NCBI GenBank assembly: GCA_964421245.1
Contig: CAYQVW010000009.1
Coordinates: 1-64,000, forward strand
Length of the DNA stretch: 64,000 nucleotides
Source: CAYQVW01 sp964421245
GTDB taxonomy: Bacteria > Margulisbacteria > WOR-1 > XYC2-FULL-46-14
Direction: 5' to 3'
Shown piece after piece: positions 7,177 through 15,965 of the stretch; positions within the stretch are counted from its first letter, which is position 1, and each line of letters opens with the position of its first letter. A program made the position numbers and the translations under genes. The notes under the pieces are model-generated. The model searched no databases, was not told the DNA's origin, and worked only from the letters and a program-made list of their open reading frames with translations.

Positions 7177-10100
7177 ATGGAAAAGAATATTAAATTCTTA
7201 CTAACCAGGTCGGCTTTCTTACTATTTATACTATTATTTCTTTTATTCACAAGTACTTATGCATACGCTGCCACAATTACAGTTACAGACAATGGGAACA
7301 GCGGAGCAGGAACATTACGCCAGGCTTTCTCTGACGCCAACGATGGAGATACCATTGACTTCAATCTCGCTGCCGGTACCGAAATAATTACTGTAGAAAG
7401 CCAAATTTCCACCTTCAATAAATCACTAACAATAGACGGTGATAATACAGCTGGCAGCGGAACAAATGTTACTGTCAAAGTTACTCTCGAAGGAGTCTGT
7501 ACTTATCGAACATTTAGTCTTGATGCCAGATCTAATTATGACTTTGTTCTACAAAATATGACTATCCAGGGAGGAAATCTCTCTGCCTCGTATGGCGAGG
7601 GTGGCGCAATTTATTTTCGTGACGATAGTACTGGATCCCTCACCCTAACAAACTGCACTATCACAGATTCAAAAGCCTGGGAAGGTGGAGCACTTTATGT
7701 GGATGTATCTGATGATGTGACTATCACAAATTGTACCTTTCAAGATAACGCGGCTGTTTCGAGCGGGAGTAGTGGCGGAGCGATGTATTTTAACACAGGA
7801 ACCGGGTCAACAATAACAGGTACAGTTATTGATAATTGTACAGCTGAAAGCAGTGGTGGCGGAATTTTTCTTAGTAGCTATGACGGCATTACCATTGATA
7901 AGTGTACCTTTTCAAACAATTCGTCAAGTGTTGGTGATGGTGGAGGGATGGCTACTAGTAACAACGGAGATCTAGTTGCCGTAACCATTACTAATTCTAC
8001 CTTTAATGGCAATACAGCTCCCGATACGGGTGAAGACGGTGGAGCAATCTATTTCTATTACGGTGTATATGTGGTAACTAATTGTACTTTTTTTGATAAC
8101 TCGTGCGCCCGATTGGGTGGTGCTATTTTCTTTCCTTATTCAACACTAACAATAACAAACACAACAATTGCCAATAACGCTTCCACAGGAGGTACTGGGG
8201 ACGGATTATATCATGGATCCGATAGTACTTTACGTATTAAGAATTGTCTCTTGGCCAATCAGGATGACAATGATTATGAATATTTTAGTGGCACTCTTAC
8301 TAATAATGGATACAATATAGTGGAAAACGATTCTGGTTGGAGTGCTGCTGGTACTGATATAACCGGTGATCAGGCAAACCTTCATCTTGATACTGCACTT
8401 GCAGATAACGGCACTGTTAATAGTACCCAAACATTAGCTTTGACAGACGAGGCAAGTGTTGCAAGAAATGCTGGTGATACAACCGCGAACAGCGGTGTTG
8501 CAATTCCAACCACGGATCAACGTGGATTTTTCCGTTTAGGAGCTACAGATATAGGAGCCTATGAATATAGCGGTACCACCGAAGCAACACCATCTACTAC
8601 AGCTCCAGCATCAATTTCTCAAGCCACTGACGGAACAGGATACGTTACCTTCCAAACAACTGTTACCGATTTAAATGATGACACCTGCAGTTTAGAGGTA
8701 GAATATTCTGATGATGGAGGATCAAACTGGTATGATCCAGACCTGGTAAGTGTTTCTGGCGATGGGACGCCTACCGTTGATGATGCAAAAACCTTTCAGA
8801 TAGAAAGTATAACCTCGACCGAAGATGATAATGCTTTAACTATTGTTTGGGACACGCTATCTGCCAGCAATGGTAACGGATCTTTGGATGCGGCTGACCA
8901 AGCAGATATTCAAGTAAGAGTTACCCCCAGCGATGGTACAGCCGAGGGTACGGTTCAAACTTCAGAGAGTTTTTCTGTAGATAATCTTGATCCAACACTT
9001 GATTCAATTGCCTGGACAGATTCCGATTCATCAACCGATATTTCAGCAACAGATATATTGACATTTACATTTTCTGAAACAATGGAAAGTGGTTCAGTTG
9101 ACAATGCTTCTGGCGCAAATGATGTTGATACGGTTTTGGCGCCGTCAGCAGGAGACTATGGATCATCTGGAGCAGATGATTTGAGCTGGACAGGAGATAC
9201 AACTTTGGTCGTAACATTAGGGGCAGGAGCAGATCTGTCAAGTGGAGCAACCGTTAATCCGACAAATGCAGTATCGGATGAATCTGGCAACATAGATAAT
9301 ACAACCTCTCCTCCGGCCATTACTGATAACGTCGGTTCAACTCTAGAATCAATTTCCTGGACAGACGTAGACTCTTCAACTGATTTTTCAGCAACGGATA
9401 CATTAACATTTACCTTTTCAGAAAATATGAGCACCGAAACAATTGATAATTCCGGTGGAGCAAATGATATTGATACGGTATTAGCTCCTTCTGCAGGGGA
9501 TTATGGTTCTTCGGGTGCTTCTCAAGTTAGCTGGAGTGACAGTTCAACTTTGGTTGTAACCTTGGGAACAGGGATAAATCTATTAAGCGGAGCAACAGTT
9601 AATCCAACCGCTGTAGCATCAGATGAAGCAGGTAATGCAGATGATACAACGGCACCTGGTCCTCCGATAATAGATAATGTCGGACCAACCCTCGAATCAA
9701 TTGCCTGGACAGATTCCGATTCGTCAACCGATATTTCAGCAACAGATATATTGACATTTACATTTTCGAAAAACATGAGCGCCGAAACAATTGATAATTC
9801 CGGTGGAGCAAATGATATTGATACGGTTCTTGCTCCATCTGTCGGCAATTACGGAGCATCCGGAACAGCGAATATTGCGTGGACAAGTGACACAACCTTA
9901 GTTATAACATTAGGAGCAACTGCAACTGTGACAAGTGGAGCAACAGTTAATCCAACTAGTGCTGTCTCTGACGAAGTGGGAAACGCCGACAATACTGATG
10001 CCCCTGGACCATCAATCCTGGATAACATCTCCCCCACCCTTGAGTCAATTGCCTGGACTGATGATGATTCTTCAGGGTCAATCAACGTTGGTGATACCCT

Positions 10101-12027
10101 TTTATTCACTTTTTCAGAAAACATGGACTCCTCGACTATTGTTTCTGGGAATATCGACACAATGCTTCCTCTCGCAGGAGTTGGAACCACTTATGGAGGA
10201 AGTCCAACAGCCGATTGGTCCACTCCATCAGGAGATAACGCACTAACCGTTACACTTGGTAGTAGTGTAGATGTAGACATAAATGATAGAGTTAATCCAG
10301 CTGCTTCTGTCACCGATGCTTATGGAAATGCTGATGGCACTCCTGCTCCAGGAGTAAAAATCAATAATGCCCTTGTCATTACTAGTGAAGCTGGATCAAA
10401 CGGGTCAATCTCTCCATCCGGAACTGTTATCAAAACCACTAACAGCAATCAAACATTTACCATCACCCCAGACACGGGATATAGTATAGATACCCTATTG
10501 GTCGACGGAACATCAACCACCGCGACAACAGAATATACTTTTTCAAACATAACAGAAAATCACACGATCGAAGCAACCTTTGCAATTAATACATTTACCA
10601 TAACCTCAGAAGCAGGAACAAATGGCTCAATAACTCCATCCGGAATTACAGGTAAAAATTATGGTTCATCACAAACATACACTATTACCCCTGACAGCGG
10701 GTATGGCGTAGATACCTTGTTAGTTGATGGAACTTCAACTACTGCAACAACAGAATATACCTTTACCAACATCACGGCCAACCACACAATAGAGGCAAGC
10801 TTTGTTCTAACAACCGTTAGTGCCTCAACAAATTGTGTAGCAACCGCTGACTCAACCAGCCAAATTAGTTTAAGTTGGACTAACAATGCCAGTGTCATAT
10901 CTGAAAATAATATTGAACAGAGTTCTAATGGAATAACTTTTACTGAAATAGCGACCGCTGCTTCCAACGCAACCTCCTACTCTGCCACCGGATTAACTGC
11001 AAACACTCGCTATTGGCATAGAGTAAGAGCAGAAAATAGCGGTACTTATTCTGATTACGCAACTGCAGAAGCAAAATATACTCTAGCTGAAACAATTACA
11101 TCGGGAACTTCAGAAACTATCGGCTCAACTTTTATTAGAGTGTCTTGGGAAGCGGGAAGCAATCCTTCTGGAACACAATATTATTGTGAAAACCAAACTG
11201 CTGGAACCAATTCTGGCTGGATCACTAATACAACCTGGGAAAGTTCTTCCTTATCTTCCGAAACGTCATACACCTTTAGAATAAAAGCAAGGAATGGAGA
11301 TGGAGCTGAGACCAGTTGGTATTCTATTGGAACATTCACTACCATAACGAAACCAACTCCGGACGAAGTAAAAATTGGAACAATAGGACTAATATCTGGA
11401 GATATAATCGGCAGTACGCCCAAAATAGCCGTTACAACCTCTGTTTCAAGTTCTGCTAATTCGGTTTCAGCAAAAGATCTTACAACAAAATCCATCAATG
11501 CAAGCAGTTTTAGAATCTATATTGATGATGTTCTTGTTACAGACGGTTTAAATACTTATTACGACACCGTCACTGTAGTTTCTGGAGTGGCTACTTTTGA
11601 ATATACTCCCAAAACCCCGCTCTCAGAGGGAACACACACAATCAGGATAGTTTTTAGTGATAGTGACGGAGTTGAGTATGAAGGGGAATATACTAATCTT
11701 CGAGTTATGACAACAGTTCAGGTAGTTGGAGATCCTCTTTGTTATCCAAATCCATACAATCCAACACAAGGGAATGTTCGAATTGCATATAGTCTAGGTG
11801 TCGATACCAATGTAACCATCTACATTTTTAATTCTTACGGTGAAATACAATGGAAAAACAGCTATTTAAGCGGAGCATCTGGTGGTCAAGCCGGTTATAA
11901 CGAAATAACCTGGAACGGCAGAAACATGTTTGGAAATTATGTAATGAATAATGTATATCTGATAAGAATTGTTAATAATAGTAACAATAAAATGCTTGGC
12001 AAAGCCAGACTGGCGGTTATTAAATGA
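7177..12027 (+). CDS. Giant secreted beta-helix/Ig-repeat surface protein with FlgD-like C-terminus
   Basis: This 1,616-residue protein has a signal peptide (cleavage near YAYA) and then TLRQAFSDANDGDTI, which opens a right-handed parallel beta-helix of the polymorphic outer-membrane type (about residues 30-400, many TNCTF turns). Residues about 608-1062 hold four tandem Ig-like repeats of about 115 residues. Two tandem InlB-like repeats (about 1068-1209) and two fibronectin type III-like domains follow. The C-terminal 100 residues (DPLCYPNPYNP, then WNGRNMFGNYV and a final LGKARLAVIK) match FlgD-Ig/type IX sorting-like domains. It is probably an exported adhesin. It overlaps the PorV-like gene by ATGA, suggesting PorV-assisted export. 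Confidence 0.85.
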   Translation: MEKNIKFLLTRSAFLLFILLFLLFTSTYAYAATITVTDNGNSGAGTLRQAFSDANDGDTIDFNLAAGTEIITVESQISTFNKSLTIDGDNTAGSGTNVTVKVTLEGVCTYRTFSLDARSNYDFVLQNMTIQGGNLSASYGEGGAIYFRDDSTGSLTLTNCTITDSKAWEGGALYVDVSDDVTITNCTFQDNAAVSSGSSGGAMYFNTGTGSTITGTVIDNCTAESSGGGIFLSSYDGITIDKCTFSNNSSSVGDGGGMATSNNGDLVAVTITNSTFNGNTAPDTGEDGGAIYFYYGVYVVTNCTFFDNSCARLGGAIFFPYSTLTITNTTIANNASTGGTGDGLYHGSDSTLRIKNCLLANQDDNDYEYFSGTLTNNGYNIVENDSGWSAAGTDITGDQANLHLDTALADNGTVNSTQTLALTDEASVARNAGDTTANSGVAIPTTDQRGFFRLGATDIGAYEYSGTTEATPSTTAPASISQATDGTGYVTFQTTVTDLNDDTCSLEVEYSDDGGSNWYDPDLVSVSGDGTPTVDDAKTFQIESITSTEDDNALTIVWDTLSASNGNGSLDAADQADIQVRVTPSDGTAEGTVQTSESFSVDNLDPTLDSIAWTDSDSSTDISATDILTFTFSETMESGSVDNASGANDVDTVLAPSAGDYGSSGADDLSWTGDTTLVVTLGAGADLSSGATVNPTNAVSDESGNIDNTTSPPAITDNVGSTLESISWTDVDSSTDFSATDTLTFTFSENMSTETIDNSGGANDIDTVLAPSAGDYGSSGASQVSWSDSSTLVVTLGTGINLLSGATVNPTAVASDEAGNADDTTAPGPPIIDNVGPTLESIAWTDSDSSTDISATDILTFTFSKNMSAETIDNSGGANDIDTVLAPSVGNYGASGTANIAWTSDTTLVITLGATATVTSGATVNPTSAVSDEVGNADNTDAPGPSILDNISPTLESIAWTDDDSSGSINVGDTLLFTFSENMDSSTIVSGNIDTMLPLAGVGTTYGGSPTADWSTPSGDNALTVTLGSSVDVDINDRVNPAASVTDAYGNADGTPAPGVKINNALVITSEAGSNGSISPSGTVIKTTNSNQTFTITPDTGYSIDTLLVDGTSTTATTEYTFSNITENHTIEATFAINTFTITSEAGTNGSITPSGITGKNYGSSQTYTITPDSGYGVDTLLVDGTSTTATTEYTFTNITANHTIEASFVLTTVSASTNCVATADSTSQISLSWTNNASVISENNIEQSSNGITFTEIATAASNATSYSATGLTANTRYWHRVRAENSGTYSDYATAEAKYTLAETITSGTSETIGSTFIRVSWEAGSNPSGTQYYCENQTAGTNSGWITNTTWESSSLSSETSYTFRIKARNGDGAETSWYSIGTFTTITKPTPDEVKIGTIGLISGDIIGSTPKIAVTTSVSSSANSVSAKDLTTKSINASSFRIYIDDVLVTDGLNTYYDTVTVVSGVATFEYTPKTPLSEGTHTIRIVFSDSDGVEYEGEYTNLRVMTTVQVVGDPLCYPNPYNPTQGNVRIAYSLGVDTNVTIYIFNSYGEIQWKNSYLSGASGGQAGYNEITWNGRNMFGNYVMNNVYLIRIVNNSNNKMLGKARLAVIK
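8998..10365 (+). repeat. Four tandem Ig-like coding repeats
   Basis: Units begin near 9000, 9343, 9691 and 10039, each about 345 bp, all opening with the codons for SI(A/S)WTD. Units 1 and 3 are nearly identical at DNA level over about 70 bp (around 9004-9075 and 9697-9768), implying recent duplication or gene conversion. Confidence 0.85.
10376..10805 (+). repeat. Two tandem InlB-like coding repeats
   Basis: Two units of about 70 codons share ITSEAG.NGSI.PSG and the identical stretch TLLVDGTSTTATTEYTF. Confidence 0.8.
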
Positions 12028-13256
12028 AAATACTTCGACAAGCTCAGTATTTAATATTGTTATTAGTGTTTCTTGCAACAGCAAGTTATTCTTCATCAGT
12101 TCTTGATGCCGGAATCAGTGGAAGATCACTTGGACTTGCTGGAGCATTAACTGTAATGACTGAGGACGCTGGCAATAGTATATTTGGAAACCCAGCCTCT
12201 CTTTCTACCATGCAAACCCCAGAGGCTATTAGCATGTACAGTGAATTTACAGGAGATATCTATTACTCTCTTTTTGGAATGGCCTTTCCTACGAAGATTG
12301 GTGGATTAAGTCTTGGTTATGCCGGCAATCGTTCTAGAGAAATTATTAGCACCACTATAGATGGGAATGGCAGAATAGCAGCTTCATCAACATTCTACTA
12401 TTACGACGACATTTACACCCTAGGTTGGTCTCGCAAAATAAATCAGAAACTATCTTGGGGACTACGACTAAACCAATTTAATCGTGGAACTACTGATACC
12501 TCTTCTGGTGAAGTTGGGACTGGAGCTAATTTTGACTTCGGCCTCTTACTTTCTATTAACAAATACATTGATGCTGGAATATATTTAACCAATATTTTAA
12601 GAAATACAATGAACTGGAGCAACGGAACGATCGAGGATCTTCCAATTGGCACAAATATCGGGGTTGGTTTATATCGTGGTCCGTTAAAACTATTTATCAA
12701 TTACCTAAACCGAGAAGATGTCCCAGCAAAGGTTGGAGTTGGAGCAGAATTCAATACCTGGAAAAACCTAAAAATACGGCTTGGGGTTCAACAATCTTCA
12801 ATGACTAACAATGAAAAATATTATACCACTACCCTTGGTCTTGGAATAAAACTTGGCAAAGTAAAAATAGATTATGCTTATAATCAAAATGATCTTCTTC
12901 TCTACAATGCAAGGCACTATATCAGTTTATCAATTGCCTTCCCTGGACCCGGGAAAAAAGTAGTACAAGAAAAACCAACAATAAGTCCCATTATTGAAAT
13001 AGACGAGAAAATCATCATTCCCGCCTCAACAATAAAAAAACCTACTGTCACCAAAAAGACAATACAACCGAAAAAAGAAACAACAATTAAAAGTTCAACT
13101 AAAACGGAAGCTACAATCGAACTTTATGATCCGATAGAGATAGAAAAAGAATTAGCTCAGCCTGATGATCCATTAAATATAAAACTTCTAGCTGTACTTA
13201 GTTTTATTGTGGTTGGAACTTTGGTTCTCTTGTTTTTCCTAGTTAGAAAACGATAA
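12024..13256 (+). CDS. PorV/PorQ-like outer-membrane barrel with C-terminal TM helix
   Basis: This 410-residue protein has a signal peptide, then GISGRSLGLAGALTVMTEDAG.SIFGNPASL, the N-terminal signature of PorV/PorQ/UPF0164 barrels. Beta-strands continue to about residue 310 (ISLSIAFPGPGKK). A Lys/Thr/Pro-rich linker of about 70 residues follows. It ends in one hydrophobic helix (LAVLSFIVVGTLVLLFFLV) and RKR. A barrel carrying a C-terminal membrane anchor is unusual. PorV is the outer-membrane shuttle for type IX substrates, and the gene overlaps the preceding surface-protein gene by 4 bp. The first codons contain the common dispersed motif CTTCGACAAGCTCAGT. Confidence 0.75.
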   Translation: MKILRQAQYLILLLVFLATASYSSSVLDAGISGRSLGLAGALTVMTEDAGNSIFGNPASLSTMQTPEAISMYSEFTGDIYYSLFGMAFPTKIGGLSLGYAGNRSREIISTTIDGNGRIAASSTFYYYDDIYTLGWSRKINQKLSWGLRLNQFNRGTTDTSSGEVGTGANFDFGLLLSINKYIDAGIYLTNILRNTMNWSNGTIEDLPIGTNIGVGLYRGPLKLFINYLNREDVPAKVGVGAEFNTWKNLKIRLGVQQSSMTNNEKYYTTTLGLGIKLGKVKIDYAYNQNDLLLYNARHYISLSIAFPGPGKKVVQEKPTISPIIEIDEKIIIPASTIKKPTVTKKTIQPKKETTIKSSTKTEATIELYDPIEIEKELAQPDDPLNIKLLAVLSFIVVGTLVLLFFLVRKR

Positions 13257-13272
13257 TATCTCTTTACTAATT

Positions 13273-14274
13273 TCAGTTATTAGGTTTTATAATTACCTTA
13301 AGACATTCCTTGTTTTCACTCGCCAGATTAAATCCTTCACTTATTTTGTCAAGAGTTAGTCGGTGGGTAATCATATCATCTACTTTGATCTTACCGCTCT
13401 TTAAAAGTTCTACTGCTTGGCTGTTATCTCTTGGGGCCGCACCATAACAGGTTTTAAAACTTATGTCATTTCTCCAGTATGGATTAAAATCTATTGGAAT
13501 AGTCTCTCCCGGTTTTGGCACAGCAAAGAAAAGGACAACTCCACCACGATCAACTGATTTCAATCCTTGTAATAAAGCGGGTAATGCTCCGGCAGATATC
13601 ACAACTTTATCAGCCAGTATACCAATATCATCGCCAGCACGAAACACAGCATCTGCCCCAAACTTTTTAGCAGTTTCCAGTCTAAAATTATTTAGATCGG
13701 TTGCAATTATCTTTCTGGCACCAAGTGCTTTTGCAAGTTTTACGTATAAAAGTCCAGCAAGACCAGATCCTATTATAAGAACACTGTCACTTGGTCTAAT
13801 ATTAATTGCTCGCATCCCTCTAACCACTGTTCCAAGTGGTTCAATAAAAGTCCCTTGCTCAAAAGAAAGCTCATCTGGAAGAATAAATGTACCGGTATCA
13901 ACACTCTTTCCTGAAACCTTTAAAAACTCGGAAAAACCTCCGGGAGTAAAATTATTCTTGGTTTGAAATGTTACACAGGCAGTTTCATTTCCATTTTTGC
14001 AATAATGACATTCGTCACATGGCACATGATGTGTAGAGAAGACTCTGTCTCCGACTTTGAATTTTTTAATATCACTGCCAATCTTTACAATTTTTCCAGC
14101 AAGTTCGTGTCCAAGCACTAGCGGAGCTTTCTTGATCCGGTACCACTCCATCACATCACTTCCGCAGATACCAGAAGCCATGACTTGGATTAAAATATCT
14201 TTGGACTCAATTTCTGGGATAGGTTTTTCTTCAACCCTTACATCTTTATTGTTGTAATAGACTCCGGCCTTCAT
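13273..14274 (-). CDS. Zinc-dependent medium-chain dehydrogenase (sorbitol/threonine type)
   Basis: This 333-residue MDR enzyme has the catalytic-zinc residues in GICGSD and GHELAG. The structural-zinc cysteines lie in CDECHYCKNGNETAC, and the Rossmann motif is VLIIGSGLAGLL. It is likely NAD(P)-dependent oxidation of a polyol or amino alcohol; the substrate is unknown. Its ATG overlaps the stop of the aldolase gene upstream (ATGA), so the two probably act in one pathway, dehydrogenating a polyol-type substrate whose product is cleaved or condensed by the aldolase. Confidence 0.85.
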   Translation of the reverse strand: MKAGVYYNNKDVRVEEKPIPEIESKDILIQVMASGICGSDVMEWYRIKKAPLVLGHELAGKIVKIGSDIKKFKVGDRVFSTHHVPCDECHYCKNGNETACVTFQTKNNFTPGGFSEFLKVSGKSVDTGTFILPDELSFEQGTFIEPLGTVVRGMRAINIRPSDSVLIIGSGLAGLLYVKLAKALGARKIIATDLNNFRLETAKKFGADAVFRAGDDIGILADKVVISAGALPALLQGLKSVDRGGVVLFFAVPKPGETIPIDFNPYWRNDISFKTCYGAAPRDNSQAVELLKSGKIKVDDMITHRLTLDKISEGFNLASENKECLKVIIKPNN

Positions 14275-15146
14275 TTTGCTAATTTTTTGTAAAGTTGAAG
14301 TGCTTTCTTCACACTACGTCCTTCATGCACAATAGATCTTACAGCCTGAATCATTGCAACTGGATTTTCGTTTTGAAAGATGTTGCGCCCCATATCAACG
14401 CCAACTGCACCCGCCTTAACTGCGTTAGAAACAAAATCGAGCGCCTCTTTGGTCGGCCTTTTGGTTCCTCCGGCAATTACAATTGGAGCTAGGCAAGAAT
14501 CAACTACCTCTTCAAAGCCATCACAATAATATGTTTTTACAATGTCGGCCCCATTTTCAGAAACAACGCGAGCTGCATGTTTTAAATATTTTAACGCTTC
14601 TTTTTTATCATCCTTTGTTAAGTCTCCTCCACCCTCTCTCTCCCCTTTTACAAATCTGGTTAGTATAGGATCACTCCCTACTGCGGTAATCCCGATAGAA
14701 ATTAATCCATACTTGCGTGCTTCGTTTGTAAGGCTGGTAAGATTACCGATGCTCTCTGTTTGGTGAGGCAATCCAATGTAGCAGGAAGCGGTAAATCCTA
14801 TGGCATTGCATTTTATCATTTCTTCAACCGAGACGGTCACAATTTCGTCATCCAGCTGGTCTGATTTTCTCATACTGTTTCCGCCGGTTGCTCGTAAAAT
14901 TATTGGAGTCTTTGTAAATGGGTCTATACTTGTTTTTAGTCCACCGATAGTCGGGCTAATTGCATCACAATAAGGCAGAAGAGGATCAACCGTTCCTCTT
15001 AAATCTTCAAGTCCTTTAGGTGCTCCCTGAAAATAACCATGATCAACGGCAAGCAACACGGTTCTACCCGATTTTAGGTTAAACATCTGTGCCAACCTAT
15101 TTTGCAATCCACTCCATTCCATTTGATAATCAGTAACTTTTTTCAC
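14271..15146 (-). CDS. Class I aldolase of the LsrF/DhnA family
   Basis: This 291-residue TIM-barrel aldolase has LLAVDHGYFQGAP near the N-terminus and DIVKTYYCDGFEEVV with the Schiff-base Lys. VIAGGTKRPT and GVDMGRNIFQ form the phosphate-binding loops. The pattern is closest to LsrF and to the archaeal-type fructose-bisphosphate/ADH synthase group. The actual substrate is not predictable. The start is GTG, chosen because GGAGG lies 8 nt upstream. An extended -10 promoter precedes it, and it is followed by a coupled dehydrogenase. Confidence 0.82.
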   Translation of the reverse strand: MKKVTDYQMEWSGLQNRLAQMFNLKSGRTVLLAVDHGYFQGAPKGLEDLRGTVDPLLPYCDAISPTIGGLKTSIDPFTKTPIILRATGGNSMRKSDQLDDEIVTVSVEEMIKCNAIGFTASCYIGLPHQTESIGNLTSLTNEARKYGLISIGITAVGSDPILTRFVKGEREGGGDLTKDDKKEALKYLKHAARVVSENGADIVKTYYCDGFEEVVDSCLAPIVIAGGTKRPTKEALDFVSNAVKAGAVGVDMGRNIFQNENPVAMIQAVRSIVHEGRSVKKALQLYKKLAK

Positions 15147-15165
15147 TACTAAGTCCTCCCTTTAT

Positions 15166-15214
15166 ATCCTCCGAAGCCACAAAGGGCGAAGGAGGATGGT
15201 TTTTCTTAATTATA
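15166..15214 (-). promoter_or_regulatory. Promoter and leader inverted repeat of the aldolase gene
   Basis: On the minus strand TGGTATAAT (TATAAT at 15209-15214) is an extended -10 box. The leader holds ATCCTCC/GGAGGAT arms (15166-15197), a common kind of dispersed repeat in such genomes, close to the Shine-Dalgarno site. Confidence 0.55.
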
Positions 15215-15503
15215 CCACATGAAAAATTCGAAGCGCTTTCCTTTGGGTGTTTCACCGCTTGCCCAGATTAATCGTGGTTTTTTAGGGTCTGGCCCATAGG
15301 AAACATTATCAAAATTCAGAATAAATTTTTGGTAACTTTTCGTAACTTTTCGTAACTTTTTCGTAACCTCCCGTAACGTTTCTTCACCCTCATACCACGG
15401 TGGGATAGACGTTTAAATCTTGATGACTTTTCTGCCAGGCAGCGATTTTTTCTTGAAGTGACAGCGAAGCTGCTATCGCTACAAAGACTCTTTTTTTAGG
15501 CAT
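15206..15503 (-). pseudogene. Relic of RNA 2',3'-cyclic phosphodiesterase (thpR/ligT)
   Basis: An ATG at 15503 opens 37 codons (KKRVFVAIAASLSLQEKI, then WQKSHQDLNV) typical of the LigT/ThpR N-terminus. The frame stops at 15390. The next frame continues as YEGEETLREVTKK, then VSYGPDPKKPRLIWASGETP, the middle of the same family, and stops at 15206. Both catalytic HxT motifs are missing, and a 10-nt tandem repeat has expanded in the second part. The gene is dead. This explains the long gap between the aldolase gene and tRNA-Asn. Confidence 0.8.
15331..15380. repeat. 10-nt tandem repeat in the thpR relic
   Basis: Five units of about 10 nt based on CGTAACTTTT occupy this stretch; the last two are degenerate. 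Confidence 0.85.
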
Positions 15504-15524
15504 AGATAATTATAGCAAAGTAAA

Positions 15525-15599
15525 TGGCTCCCCGGGTTGGATTCGAACCAACGACCAATTGATTAACAGTCAACTGCGCTACCGCTGCGCTACCGGGGA
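15525..15599 (-). tRNA. tRNA-Asn (GTT), CCA encoded
   Basis: The acceptor pair is TCCCCGG/CCGGGGA, the anticodon loop is CTGTTAA with GTT, and the T-arm contains GGTTCGAATCC. The 3' CCA is encoded (TGG at 15525-15527 on the plus strand). Confidence 0.97.
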
Positions 15600-15612
15600 A
15601 TGCAGAGTACCT

Positions 15613-15640
15613 GTATATCAGTTTATCAGTATATCGGTAT
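15613..15640. repeat. 8-nt tandem repeat
   Basis: Units GTATATCA, GTTTATCA and GTATATCG are followed by GTAT, between tRNA-Asn and the GIY-YIG gene. Confidence 0.6.
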
Positions 15641-15689
15641 TTTTTCAAGAATGGCAGATTTAGCCAATTTTATCGTATAATTATCTATA

Positions 15690-15965
15690 ATGCCCTATTA
15701 CGTCTACATCCTAAAATGCAAAAACGGAGCACTCTACACCGGGATTACTACAGATTTGAAGAGAAGATTTGCGGAACACAAAAGTGGCAAAGGCGGCCAC
15801 TACACTGCTGCCAACCCTCCAGTCAAAATTCTATATTCCGAAAAACATAAGAATAGAAGCAAAGCGACAAAGAGAGAGATTGAGATTAAAGGGTGGTCAC
15901 GGAAAAAGAAGATCAAGCTTTTTTCAAAACCATCGCCCAAACAACATTTTCACCTTCAGGAATAA
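15690..15965 (+). CDS. GIY-YIG endonuclease-like protein (UPF0213 type)
   Basis: This 91-residue single GIY-YIG domain starts MPYYVYILKCKNGALYTGITTDLKRR and has the conserved EHKSGKGGHYTA and KATKREIEIKGWSRKKK. Family members are small, probably DNA-acting nucleases of unknown role. The last 15 residues lie beyond the family end, and the gene overlaps the convergent methyltransferase-like gene by 53 bp. TATAAT at 15676-15681 is only 8 nt before the ATG, so the transcript is probably leaderless. Confidence 0.85.
   Translation: MPYYVYILKCKNGALYTGITTDLKRRFAEHKSGKGGHYTAANPPVKILYSEKHKNRSKATKREIEIKGWSRKKKIKLFSKPSPKQHFHLQE

Noticed and set aside
9156..10190. Several minus-strand open frames of 90-110 codons within the large surface gene
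   Set aside because: They mirror the tandem repeats of the plus-strand gene and have no signals of their own.
12030..12050. CTTCGACAAGCTCAGT at the start of the PorV-like gene as an insertion site of a larger mobile element
   Set aside because: Only a single half-site is present; no inverted partner or transposase is nearby.
15301..15640. Possible CRISPR array in the repeat-rich gap
   Set aside because: The repeats are 8-10 nt without spacers of constant length; they are simple tandem repeats within a gene relic and beside a tRNA.
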